From: Desulfobulbaceae bacterium
GTDB lineage: Bacteria > Desulfobacterota > Desulfobulbia > Desulfobulbales > Desulfocapsaceae
Length of the DNA stretch: 62,280 bases
Reading direction: 5' to 3'
NCBI GenBank assembly: GCA_003249645.1
Contig: QKIH01000134.1
Span: forward strand, 1-62,280
Position 1 is the first letter of the stretch. The number at the start of each line of letters is the position of its first letter. Shown here piece by piece: positions 24,772-33,507 of this stretch. The position numbers and the translations under genes were made by a program. The notes beneath the pieces were generated by a model. The model was not told the origin of the DNA. It saw nothing but the letters and a program-made list of their open reading frames with translations, and made no database searches.

Positions 24772-27690
24772 ATGCAATTTACCACCGGCAACCGTTATTC
24801 AGGATTCACCCTTGAAAAACATCTATACGTCACAGAGATCGGCGCCGACGTCTATCTCTTTCGCCATGAAATACTGCAATGCCCTCTACTTGCTATAAAA
24901 AACAGCGACAGCAATAAAACCTTCTCGGTCGCATTCAACACCGTACCAACAGACTCAACAGGAGTGGCCCATATCCTTGAACACTCCGTACTCATGGGGT
25001 CTGAGAAATATCCGGTCAAAGATGTTTTTGGTGAGATCAACAAAGGCGGCCTGATGACCTTTCTCAACGCAATGACAGGCTCAGACGTCACCTACTATCC
25101 ATTTGCCACCAGGAATCTGAACGAATATTTCAGTATCATGGATGTCTACTGCGATGTTGTCTTCAATCCTCTGCTGGAGGCATCTACCTTTGAGCAGGAA
25201 GGGTGGCACTACCATAAGGAATCAACAGACAGCCCGCTACAATTTCAGGGCGTTGTCTATAACGAGATGAAGGGCGCTTTTTCTGATCCTATACGACTCT
25301 TATTTCATCATATCTTCGGAGGTCTTTTACCCGGTTCCACCTACGCCCATGAATCCGGCGGTGATCCGCAGAATATCCCCGATCTGAGCTATGAACAGTT
25401 CTGCGAATTTCATAAAAAACACTACCATCCCTCAAACGGTGTATTTTTTCTATACGGTGATGCCCCTCTTCAAGATGAACTCAGTTATCTGCAGGAAAAT
25501 TTTCTGAAAAAATATGACAAACCCGGAGAAGTGTGCGCTGTCTCCCTCGGAGAAGGATTGACCGAACCGATTTCAATCACCGACACATACGGGGTTGAAT
25601 CAAAAGATATAGCAGAAAAGACATTTCTGGCCGTCGGCACCGGCGTATCAACTGTTGCCAATCGTGAAGAAAACGCGGCCTTTCAAGTGATTGCAAACAT
25701 CCTGTTCAACTCCGATGGTTCACCGCTGAAAAACGCCATTTCATCGAGCGGAATATGCAAGGATTTTGGTGGATTCTACATGTCCACATCCTGCTTCAAC
25801 ACCATCATGCTCATTTATCTTGTTGGCAGTGAAGCAGATAGGATGGATGCATTCCGTATACTTTACACCGACACCTTGCGTGAAATGGTGGAAATCGGCA
25901 TTGATAAAGAGCTTGTCGTCTCCGAGCTCAACAAGGCCGAATTTGCATTCAGGGAAGAAGCAAGCAAGGCGCAGCGCGGCCTTGATCTTATCGGCAAAGC
26001 AATGATCGCTTTCAGATATGGCACGGATCCGTTTGATAACCTGCAGTTTGAAGAACTCTTCCACCAGATAAGAGAAAAGGCCCTGAACGAACACTATTTT
26101 GAGGAACTCATCAAGAAATACCTTCTCGACACAACCAATACGGTTCACCTGACTCTGACCCCTGATCCTGAAAAGCTGCAGAAAACGCAGGAAGTGGAGC
26201 TTCAGCGTCTGGCCGATTATGAGGCCACCCTTGACGAATCAGGCATTGAGCAGATAATCGACAGAACCAACGAATTGATGCAGGCACAGCTAGAACCCAA
26301 CACTGTTGAGACACTCTCGCTTCTGCCACAGCTCACATTGAGTGATCTTGAAAAAGATATCGCTTTTCCGGTGACAACACCAACGGCAATGTTCGGCACG
26401 GAAGTGCTTGTCAACGATCTGCCGACCAACGGTATCAGCTACGTAGACATGGGCTTTAATTTCCAGTCCATACCGCAGAAATATCTGCCTTGGCTCGATC
26501 TCTTCGGAACCATCGTCACAGAAATCGGTACTGAAAAATACAGTTTTTCTTCGTTTGCCAAAAAAGTGGCAACTTGTACAGGCGGTTTTAACCATAGTAT
26601 CACCACCTATACGAAACGGAATAATTCGGAAGAAGCTGTACCGATCATCTGGTTTCACATGAAATGCCTGCCTGAATATATTGAAGAATCACTCCAGCTT
26701 GTCGCTGAAGTGTTCTCCACGCTTTCACTTGAAAACAGAAAACGCATCAGAGAGATAGTCGGCAGAGAATTTGCGTGGGCAGAACATTCTACCCAGAGTG
26801 AAGGGTATTCTCTTCCTGCTACCCGCGTCTTTTCTCATCTGAGCCGCGCCGGACAATACGCAGAGCTCTGCAACGGTGTTTTATCCTATACGGCATTGAA
26901 AGACCTTGCCCTGAACTATGAAAAATGTGAGCAGGAATTTATCGAAGCGCTGCAGCGCATGGCCAGCCAGCTGTTCACACGCGACAATCTGCTGCTCTGC
27001 CTTACTGCAGAAGAGCGTGAAATCGGCCGTTTTACCGACCTTGCCGAATGCATCCCACATGCTCTATCCACCCAGACCTATGCTCCTGTTGTCCTTGAAC
27101 CATTGAACCTCCCGACTCACGAAGCATTCATTACTTCGGCAGAGGTTGTTTACGCCGTCCAGGGCGGTAATCTCTTCCCACAGGGAAAAGGATACAACGG
27201 TCACTTTGAGGTTTTGCGTACCTTCCTTTCACGGGATTATCTCTGGAACAGCGTACGGCAAATGGGCGGCGCATACGGCTGTTTTATTCAGTTCAGCTCA
27301 ATAACCGGCAATCTGGCTATTGTCAGCTATCGTGATCCTCAGGTGAAAAAGACCTATGATGCCTACGCAAAGATTCCTCAGGTTATCAACAGCCTTGATC
27401 TCCCGGCAAAAATCATGGAACAGCTCATTGTCGGAACCTACGGCAATTTTGATCCGTTACAGAGTGCAGCCATTCAGGGAGCAACGGCAAGAAACGACTA
27501 TCTCACCGGTGTCACCCCCGACATCAAACGGCAGCGTCTGACAGATATCATTTCCACCGAACTCGCTGACATCAAAAGCTTTGCTCCTGCCTTTGACGAG
27601 CTCATCAGCACCAGTCACCGGGCAATTATCGGTAACCGTAAAAAGATCGAATCGGACAAAGAATTGTTCGACATAATTACAGAGTTGTAG
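24772..27690 (+). CDS. M16C-family metallopeptidase (presequence-protease-like)
   Basis: This 972-residue zinc protease of the insulinase superfamily, PreP/Cym1 subfamily, degrades short unstructured peptides inside a closed chamber. The inverted zinc motif HILEH (H67, E70, H71) is present, and the third ligand is probably E165 in YNEMKGAF. Two M16-like halves are followed by an M16C-associated middle region, giving the full family length. There is no signal peptide, so it is likely cytosolic. AGGAAA precedes the ATG. The methyltransferase gene starts four bases after its stop. Confidence 0.92.
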   Translation: MQFTTGNRYSGFTLEKHLYVTEIGADVYLFRHEILQCPLLAIKNSDSNKTFSVAFNTVPTDSTGVAHILEHSVLMGSEKYPVKDVFGEINKGGLMTFLNAMTGSDVTYYPFATRNLNEYFSIMDVYCDVVFNPLLEASTFEQEGWHYHKESTDSPLQFQGVVYNEMKGAFSDPIRLLFHHIFGGLLPGSTYAHESGGDPQNIPDLSYEQFCEFHKKHYHPSNGVFFLYGDAPLQDELSYLQENFLKKYDKPGEVCAVSLGEGLTEPISITDTYGVESKDIAEKTFLAVGTGVSTVANREENAAFQVIANILFNSDGSPLKNAISSSGICKDFGGFYMSTSCFNTIMLIYLVGSEADRMDAFRILYTDTLREMVEIGIDKELVVSELNKAEFAFREEASKAQRGLDLIGKAMIAFRYGTDPFDNLQFEELFHQIREKALNEHYFEELIKKYLLDTTNTVHLTLTPDPEKLQKTQEVELQRLADYEATLDESGIEQIIDRTNELMQAQLEPNTVETLSLLPQLTLSDLEKDIAFPVTTPTAMFGTEVLVNDLPTNGISYVDMGFNFQSIPQKYLPWLDLFGTIVTEIGTEKYSFSSFAKKVATCTGGFNHSITTYTKRNNSEEAVPIIWFHMKCLPEYIEESLQLVAEVFSTLSLENRKRIREIVGREFAWAEHSTQSEGYSLPATRVFSHLSRAGQYAELCNGVLSYTALKDLALNYEKCEQEFIEALQRMASQLFTRDNLLLCLTAEEREIGRFTDLAECIPHALSTQTYAPVVLEPLNLPTHEAFITSAEVVYAVQGGNLFPQGKGYNGHFEVLRTFLSRDYLWNSVRQMGGAYGCFIQFSSITGNLAIVSYRDPQVKKTYDAYAKIPQVINSLDLPAKIMEQLIVGTYGNFDPLQSAAIQGATARNDYLTGVTPDIKRQRLTDIISTELADIKSFAPAFDELISTSHRAIIGNRKKIESDKELFDIITEL

Positions 27691-27694
27691 AATA

Positions 27695-28321
27695 ATGGCC
27701 GGGTCACATTTTGATACAAAAGCCGCCGACTGGGATAGCAACAACCGGCGGCGGATTCTGGCTGAAAAAGTTGCAGCGGCAATCTCAAGACTTTTAGATG
27801 GAAAACAACTAAAGGCCCTTGAGTTTGGCTGCGGTACCGGACTGGTGGGACTGGAACTGGCGCAATTTTTTACGGCGATGACTGCTGTCGACACCTCAAA
27901 AGAGATGATCCGGGTTTTGACAGACAAGTTGCAGGAGAGAGGTATTACACAGATACGCCCCCTTCAACAGGATATCGTCACTGAGCCCCTTTCAGAGAAA
28001 TTTCAGCTTGTTTTCACATCCATGGCTCTGCATCATGTACAGGATATTGACGGAGTATTGCATGTTCTGGCAGATCACCTGGAACCGGGCGGGATGTTTG
28101 CAATAGCTGATCTGGATGAAAACGAGCACTCTTTTCACAATGACCATTCCCATGGATTTACCCACAATGGTTTCAACCGGGATACGCTTGCAGAAAAACT
28201 ACAGAGTTTTGGCTTTTCAGTACCGGAATTTATCGATGTTCATACCATGCTTCGCAAAGACAAGGATGGCAATGAACACCCTTTTACCGTTTTTTTATTG
28301 AGCTGCTATAAAATCAAATAA
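27695..28321 (+). CDS. Class I SAM-dependent methyltransferase
   Basis: This 208-residue protein has the SAM-binding motif I LEFGCGTGLVGLELA (~41-55), acidic motif II (VDTSKEM) and a motif-IV-like stretch (FTSMALHHVQD), typical of UbiE/BioC-type methyltransferases. The substrate is unknown. It starts four bases after the M16C protease stop, so it is cotranscribed. An intercistronic hairpin follows its stop codon. Its link with peptide degradation or with the downstream Fe-S genes is unclear. Confidence 0.88.
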   Translation: MAGSHFDTKAADWDSNNRRRILAEKVAAAISRLLDGKQLKALEFGCGTGLVGLELAQFFTAMTAVDTSKEMIRVLTDKLQERGITQIRPLQQDIVTEPLSEKFQLVFTSMALHHVQDIDGVLHVLADHLEPGGMFAIADLDENEHSFHNDHSHGFTHNGFNRDTLAEKLQSFGFSVPEFIDVHTMLRKDKDGNEHPFTVFLLSCYKIK

Positions 28322-28342
28322 GCCGGTTGTCGTAAAACCGGC
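28322..28342 (+). other. Intercistronic hairpin
   Basis: GCCGGTT (28322-28328) and AACCGGC (28336-28342) form a 7-bp stem with a 7-base loop directly after the methyltransferase stop. Without a T-run it may stabilise or process the mRNA rather than terminate. Confidence 0.5.
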
Positions 28343-28380
28343 CTCAACACGAACGAAAAAGCATTCCAAGGAGAAAAGAG

Positions 28381-29073
28381 ATGGAATACTCTTCCGAGAT
28401 CAAGGAAATGTGCAAAGTCGCCAAAGGCACTGACCACGGTCCTTCCCCCATTCCTCAGGAGGGGCGATGGACCCAGGCAAAACAGATCGGTGATATTAAC
28501 GGTCTGACCCACGGTGTTGGCTGGTGTGCGCCACAGCAGGGGGCCTGCAAGCTTACCCTTAACGTCAAAGACGGCATCATCGAAGAAGCCCTGGTTGAAA
28601 CCATCGGCTGTACCGGAATGACCCACTCAGCCGCCATGGCATCTGAGATTCTAATCGGCAAGACCATACTTGAGGCACTCAATACAGACCTGGTCTGTGA
28701 TGCCATCAACGTTGCAATGCGCGAACTTTTTCTGCAGATTGTATACGGCAGAAGCCAGTCAGCTTTCTCTGAAGGCGGCCTGCCGATCGGAGCCGGTCTT
28801 GAAGATCTCGGCAAAGGGCTACGCTCAGTTTGCGGCACCATGTACGGCACCAAAGTCAAAGGCCCGCGCTACCTTGAAATGGCTGAAGGATACGTGCAGA
28901 AAATCGCCCTTGATGCCAACGATGAAATCATCGGCTACAAATTTACCAACCTCGGCAGGATGATGGATGCGATCAAGAAAGGTGTGGACGCAAATAAGGC
29001 TCTTGAAGATGCTTCCGGTACCTACGGACGCTTTAATGACGCTGTAAAAGTAATCGACCCAAGACACGAGTAA
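28381..29073 (+). CDS. IscU/NifU-like iron-sulfur scaffold-like protein
   Basis: The 230-residue cytosolic protein contains an IscU-like core. It has three cysteines at the expected kind of positions (C49 in GWCAP, C56 and C77 in IGCTGMTHSAAMA), and the segment after C77 strongly resembles IscU around its central cysteine. It is longer than IscU, with extra N- and C-terminal parts. This family is found next to the GGGtGRT gene in many anaerobes, exactly as here (13 bases downstream, good AAGGAGG site). No cysteine desulfurase is adjacent, so the partner and client proteins are unknown. Confidence 0.88.
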   Translation: MEYSSEIKEMCKVAKGTDHGPSPIPQEGRWTQAKQIGDINGLTHGVGWCAPQQGACKLTLNVKDGIIEEALVETIGCTGMTHSAAMASEILIGKTILEALNTDLVCDAINVAMRELFLQIVYGRSQSAFSEGGLPIGAGLEDLGKGLRSVCGTMYGTKVKGPRYLEMAEGYVQKIALDANDEIIGYKFTNLGRMMDAIKKGVDANKALEDASGTYGRFNDAVKVIDPRHE

Positions 29074-29086
29074 GGAGGAAGACACC

Positions 29087-30082
29087 ATGGCACTGTTTGA
29101 AAGTTACGACAGGCGGATCGGCCAAATTACTCCGGTCCTTGAGAAATACGGCATGAAGACCCTTGAAGATGCAAAACAGGTATGCGACGACTACGGCGTT
29201 GATGTCGCTGCAATCGTCAAGTCCATTCAGCCGATCTGTTTTGAAAATGCATGCTGGGCTTACACCTTAGGTGCAGCCATTGCGATCAAGAAAGGAAAGA
29301 AAAAAGCAGCAGAGATCGCGGCAACCCTGGGTGAGGGGCTTCAGGCTTTCTGTATCCCGGGTTCTGTTGCCGATGACAGAAAGGTCGGTATCGGGCACGG
29401 TAATCTCGCCGCCATGCTGCTCAAGGAGGAAACCCAGTGTTTCGCCTTCCTTGCAGGTCACGAAAGCTTTGCTGCCGCGGAAGGTGCAATCGGCCTTGCC
29501 AGATCGGCCAACCGGGTTCGTACCAATCCTTTACGCGTTATCTTGAACGGTCTAGGTAAAGATGCGGCAAAGATCATCTCCCGCATCAACGGCTTCACCT
29601 ATGTTCAAACCTCCTTTGACTACAGCACCGGCAAACTTGCAGTCGTGTCAGAGACGCCATACTCCGACGGCGAAAGAAGCAAGGTGCGCTGCTACGGGGC
29701 AGATGACGTGCGTGAGGGTGTTGCGATCAATCACCTTGAGGGTGTAGACGTATCGATTACCGGTAACTCCACCAACCCGACCCGCTTTCAGCACCCGGTA
29801 GCCGGAACCTATAAGAAAGAGTGTCTGCTTGAAGGCAAGCCGTACTTCTCCGTTGCTTCCGGCGGCGGCACCGGCAGAACCCTGCATCCTGATAATATGG
29901 GAGCAGGACCGGCTTCTTACGGTATGACTGATACCATGGGTAGGATGCATTCTGATGCTCAGTTTGCCGGCTCATCTTCCGTTCCGGCCCACGTGGAAAT
30001 GATGGGACTGATCGGCATGGGGAACAACCCCATGGTTGGGGCATCTGTGGCAGTGGCTGTTGCCCTGGAACAGGCCTCTTAA
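29087..30082 (+). CDS. GGGtGRT protein (function unknown)
   Basis: This 331-residue cytosolic protein carries the family-defining GGGTGRT motif at 259-265 (ASGGGTGRTLHPDNMG), with conserved downstream DTMGRMHSDAQFAG and GLIGMGNNPMVGAS. Cysteines at 33, 51, 56, 89, 118, 202 and 246 could bind a cluster, though this is inference. It is an uncharacterised family found together with the IscU-like gene immediately upstream. The Gly/Arg motif resembles a phosphate- or nucleotide-binding loop. It ends at a strong terminator, so the pair is probably one transcription unit. Confidence 0.88.
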   Translation: MALFESYDRRIGQITPVLEKYGMKTLEDAKQVCDDYGVDVAAIVKSIQPICFENACWAYTLGAAIAIKKGKKKAAEIAATLGEGLQAFCIPGSVADDRKVGIGHGNLAAMLLKEETQCFAFLAGHESFAAAEGAIGLARSANRVRTNPLRVILNGLGKDAAKIISRINGFTYVQTSFDYSTGKLAVVSETPYSDGERSKVRCYGADDVREGVAINHLEGVDVSITGNSTNPTRFQHPVAGTYKKECLLEGKPYFSVASGGGTGRTLHPDNMGAGPASYGMTDTMGRMHSDAQFAGSSSVPAHVEMMGLIGMGNNPMVGASVAVAVALEQAS

Positions 30083-30092
30083 TTTTTTTTCC

Positions 30093-30128
30093 AAGGCACT
30101 GTTTCGAATGAAGCAGTGCCTTTTTTTG
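30093..30128 (+). terminator. Rho-independent terminator after the GGGtGRT gene
   Basis: AAGGCACTG (30093-30101) pairs with CAGTGCCTT (30114-30122) and is followed by a T-run, so it terminates the plus-strand transcript. The convergent minus-strand gene ends just beyond it. Confidence 0.85.
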
Positions 30129-30135
30129 ATTGTCA

Positions 30136-31191
30136 CTACTGAAAGGAAGGTGCGAATAAAAGCCCGCCGTCACCGGAAAGCGCATTCAAACCGCGCGCCA
30201 TCCTGATGTCTGATTTTTTTCCGATATTTTTCTCAAAGACTTCCTGATAATTACCAACCTGCTTGATTATCTGATACATCCAGTCCTTCTTCAGACCGAG
30301 ACCTGCTCCGCTTCCGCCCCGACCGCCAAGCAGCTTTTCAAAATCTGCTTTCTGTGCAACGACATATTGGTCGACATTGACAGAGGTATAATCATATTCT
30401 TCGGCTTTCAGCATCGTATAAAGCACCCAGCGCACCACAGAAAACCAGACAAAATCATTCTGTCTGATGACCGGTCCGTGCACTTCTCTTCCAACTACTT
30501 CATCGAGAAGTACCACATCTTTATCTGAAACCAGATATTTTCTTAAGCCCCACAGATAGGCTTTCATATCATACAGCAAATCACATCGTCCCATGTCAAA
30601 AGCCTTCACTGCCTGATCAGGAGTTCGAAAAACAATAGTATGGTAGGATCGTCCCTCATCACCGTCTTTGCCGAAATAACGGTCCAGATTCTGACGCAGC
30701 ACATTTTCATCACGCAGGCAAACAGTAGGTTCTTTCATATCGACCGTTTTTTTACCGGCCAGATCCCCGTGCCCCATGAAACCCTGGTCACCAAAATAGC
30801 TCGGGGTTACAAAAACGAGCCCCAGAGCAGTATCGCGGCTGAGGCTCCAGCCGTTATTCGAAACCAGCAGATCAATATCACCGTTCTGCAAAGAGGTGAA
30901 GCCCTGAAGCTCAACTTGCGGGATAAAGTCAACCAGAGAAGCATTACCCAGCACTGCTGCGGCCACGCCCCGACAAATATCAACATCCAGCCCCTGCCAT
31001 TCTCCCTGTTCATCAAGGCTTGAAAAACCTGGAATGCCGGGTGATACACCGCACCGAAGAAGATTATTCGCCTTTACCGCTTCAAGTGTTTGTGCCGACA
31101 CAACAGCCGTCTGCGTAGTGCCTGCAAAGATACTGAGCAAAGCCAGAAAAACCAGTATCCATGTTTTTTTTCTACTATTCAATAAAATCAC
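30136..31191 (-). CDS. Amino-acid-type periplasmic substrate-binding protein (AapJ-like)
   Basis: This 351-residue protein has a Sec signal peptide (~1-33) and an extracellular-solute-binding family 3 domain (LLRCGVSPGIPGFSSLDEQG, then GLDVDICRGVAAAVLG). The length and extra inserts fit the AapJ branch, which binds L-amino acids. No permease or ATPase gene lies beside it, so it is an orphan; it may serve a distant transporter or act as a sensor. The leader (31192-31414) contains a hairpin-capable GGGGAT...ATCCCC pair (31237-31258). It is divergent from rsmB. Confidence 0.85.
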   Translation of the reverse strand: MILLNSRKKTWILVFLALLSIFAGTTQTAVVSAQTLEAVKANNLLRCGVSPGIPGFSSLDEQGEWQGLDVDICRGVAAAVLGNASLVDFIPQVELQGFTSLQNGDIDLLVSNNGWSLSRDTALGLVFVTPSYFGDQGFMGHGDLAGKKTVDMKEPTVCLRDENVLRQNLDRYFGKDGDEGRSYHTIVFRTPDQAVKAFDMGRCDLLYDMKAYLWGLRKYLVSDKDVVLLDEVVGREVHGPVIRQNDFVWFSVVRWVLYTMLKAEEYDYTSVNVDQYVVAQKADFEKLLGGRGGSGAGLGLKKDWMYQIIKQVGNYQEVFEKNIGKKSDIRMARGLNALSGDGGLLFAPSFQ

Positions 31192-31414
31192 TGCACGTTC
31201 CCTAAAACGGCAAAGCCGCTTTTATCTCTACCCTTGGGGGATTTTGTCTCATATCCCCTCTGAGGAAGACTCCCCTGACGAAAATTCTTTTTTTTAAGAC
31301 AGAGAAAAAATCTTTCGACACTAAAATGATAACAAGCCGATTTTCTTTTTCTCTTTCCTCCTGTATATACCAATACTAGAGAAAATCCAATGCCAACTCA
31401 CAAAATCAGAGCCA

Positions 31415-32791
31415 TTGAAACCTAAACAAACAAAAAGAACACCGCGTTATACAGCGATTGAAACCCTGCTGATTCTTGCCAGAGACCGTCAGCCGGTAAA
31501 GCCTGTACTTGAAAAGCTGTGCAGCCAATATGGCTTGTCACCGATAGACAGGAATCTTGCCAAAAATCTCGTCTATGGAATATTGCGAAACAGATCATAC
31601 CTTGACTCTCTTCTTCAAATACTTTGCCGACAGCCGCTGAACAAGATAAAGCCCAAGGTGTATCACGCGCTTTGTGTCGGCCTCTATCAGCTCTTTTTCC
31701 TCGATCGCATACCAGAATCAGCAGCGGTTAACGAGTCTGTCCAGGCCCTGCGAATGATGAAAGTCCCTCCTCAGCTGGTAGGCTTTGCCAATGGTGTTCT
31801 GCGGCAAAGTATACGACAGAAAAACACACTGCCGTCACCAAAACCGCCCGAGAACAAAGACGATTGTCTCAATCATCCGGCCTGGCTCACCACCCGCTGG
31901 CACGAACATTATGGTGATGAAAAAATGGTGGCGATATGCCGAAACAACGGTACAGACCCACTGCTTGCCCTTCGCATTGACACCAGCCGTATCAGCCGGG
32001 ATGACTATATCGCACTGTGCGCAAAAAATTCGATCGACGCAGAAAAAGGAAAATTCAGTCCCTCGGCAGTTCTCATTCCCGAAAAGAACATGACCATTGA
32101 TCAACTGCCCGGCTTTTCCGAGGCTCTTTTTCATGTTCAGGACCAATCCGCCCAGCTTGCCTCGCTTCTTCTCTCTCCTGCCGAAACCGGCAGACGATGG
32201 CTGGACTGCTGTGCAGGTCTTGGCGGCAAGACCATTCACCTCGGCGAGATGATTTTCGGCAGCCAGTCGGGAAATAATCCGTCAGATCTCACTGCCGTTG
32301 AGCCTGAATATCACCGCTATCAGAAGCTGCTGGAGAACATGGGAAACATTCCCTGGAGTGACCATGTGCACTGCATAAATGCAAGTCTTGAAGAATTTGC
32401 TGCGAGCAGGCCGCAGCCCTTTGATCGAATCCTGCTGGATGCTCCCTGCAGCGGAACCGGTGTCATCGGCAGACATCCGGATATCCGGTGGAACAGAAGA
32501 GAAGAAGACATTGAACAATATGCCAAAACTCAGCTGTCTCTTTTACAGCTCGCAGCAAGTCTTCTTGCTCCGAATGGGATTTTTGTCTATGCAACCTGTT
32601 CCATTGAGCCTGAAGAAAATTTCGGCGTGATCGATTCTTTTCTTACAGACAGCAATTTCATGCTGACCGACTGTAAAACATATCTGCCTGAGACAGTTTG
32701 GCCCTATATCCACAAGGGCTGTTTCTCTCCGCTTCCTTCTGCCGAGCTAGACGGCTTTTTTGCCGCCAGAATTATAGCAAAAGCTGATTAA
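31415..32791 (+). CDS. rsmB: 16S rRNA m5C967 methyltransferase RsmB
   Basis: This enzyme methylates C967 of 16S rRNA using SAM. The N-terminal ~150 residues are an NusB-like RNA-binding domain and the rest is an RsmB methyltransferase. Motif IV is DAPCSGTG with C345, and motif VI is ATCSIEPEEN with the nucleophile C395. The SAM-binding GLGGKTIHL is present. The only plausible start is TTG at 31415, because no ATG is in frame until well inside the domain; it lacks a strong Shine-Dalgarno sequence. An 11-codon ATG ORF (31390-31425) in another frame overlaps this start. The gene heads a run of same-strand genes ending at aconitase. Confidence 0.92.
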   Translation: MKPKQTKRTPRYTAIETLLILARDRQPVKPVLEKLCSQYGLSPIDRNLAKNLVYGILRNRSYLDSLLQILCRQPLNKIKPKVYHALCVGLYQLFFLDRIPESAAVNESVQALRMMKVPPQLVGFANGVLRQSIRQKNTLPSPKPPENKDDCLNHPAWLTTRWHEHYGDEKMVAICRNNGTDPLLALRIDTSRISRDDYIALCAKNSIDAEKGKFSPSAVLIPEKNMTIDQLPGFSEALFHVQDQSAQLASLLLSPAETGRRWLDCCAGLGGKTIHLGEMIFGSQSGNNPSDLTAVEPEYHRYQKLLENMGNIPWSDHVHCINASLEEFAASRPQPFDRILLDAPCSGTGVIGRHPDIRWNRREEDIEQYAKTQLSLLQLAASLLAPNGIFVYATCSIEPEENFGVIDSFLTDSNFMLTDCKTYLPETVWPYIHKGCFSPLPSAELDGFFAARIIAKAD

Positions 32792-32914
32792 TCTTTTTCT
32801 TTTGCACTGGCCATGACCATGTTGTACATTCTGTAGATTAGTCCTGCCGTACTTTCATTACGGCTTACAGAACAATTCGCAGTTAAATTCAGTACAACAA
32901 ATTTTACGGATATT

Positions 32915-33502
32915 ATGGCAGAGATAAAAAGTACCCTTGAAATGGTAATGGAACGTGCAGCAAGAATTGCTGCCGAGTCCGAAACCAAACCGGTTTCCGA
33001 TGATACAGTAAAAGAAGGCATGCGCATGGCCGCAGCCTTTCTCAATAAACCCGAACAATCCCTTACGGAATCGTTGTCCGAAAAACCCCGGGAGCAACTT
33101 CCTGAACTTCTATCGGGAGTAATGAAAACCCTGTTGCGTAATATCGTTCTGCCGCAGGACGATGCACCATCAGAGGCAAGCCTTCATGCCCTGGCGGCAG
33201 TAAAAGAGCTCAGCAGTGCCGAGCCCGAGACAGCCAACATCTGCCAGGAACTTGAGCAGATTCTCAATCAGTATGGCCAGCATAAACAGCAGGTGATCCA
33301 GCAGCTTGAAGACGCCCTTCGCAGCCAGCTTGAACAACAGGCAATGATGCGCGGCGGCGATAGCTCAAAATCAGCTGCAAACCCGAAAAACCATCCGCAG
33401 TATCGTGATGAACTTGGGAAAATGCTCTCTGATCTTAGAACCCAGTATAACCATGCCCTGGATGAGAGAAAACTCTATATCAGCCAGCAGTTTGCACAGT
33501 AG
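32915..33502 (+). CDS. Hypothetical helical protein
   Basis: This 195-residue soluble protein is almost entirely helical, with predicted coiled-coil in the second half (residues ~100-150, repeated Glu/Gln/Leu). There are no recognised catalytic motifs, no signal peptide and no membrane helix. It begins with MAEIKSTLEMVMER and ends with QQFAQ. The M24 peptidase gene starts five bases after its stop. It looks like a lineage-specific conserved protein of unknown function; cotranscription with the peptidase is the only context clue. Confidence 0.7.
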   Translation: MAEIKSTLEMVMERAARIAAESETKPVSDDTVKEGMRMAAAFLNKPEQSLTESLSEKPREQLPELLSGVMKTLLRNIVLPQDDAPSEASLHALAAVKELSSAEPETANICQELEQILNQYGQHKQQVIQQLEDALRSQLEQQAMMRGGDSSKSAANPKNHPQYRDELGKMLSDLRTQYNHALDERKLYISQQFAQ

Positions 33503-33507
33503 AGACA

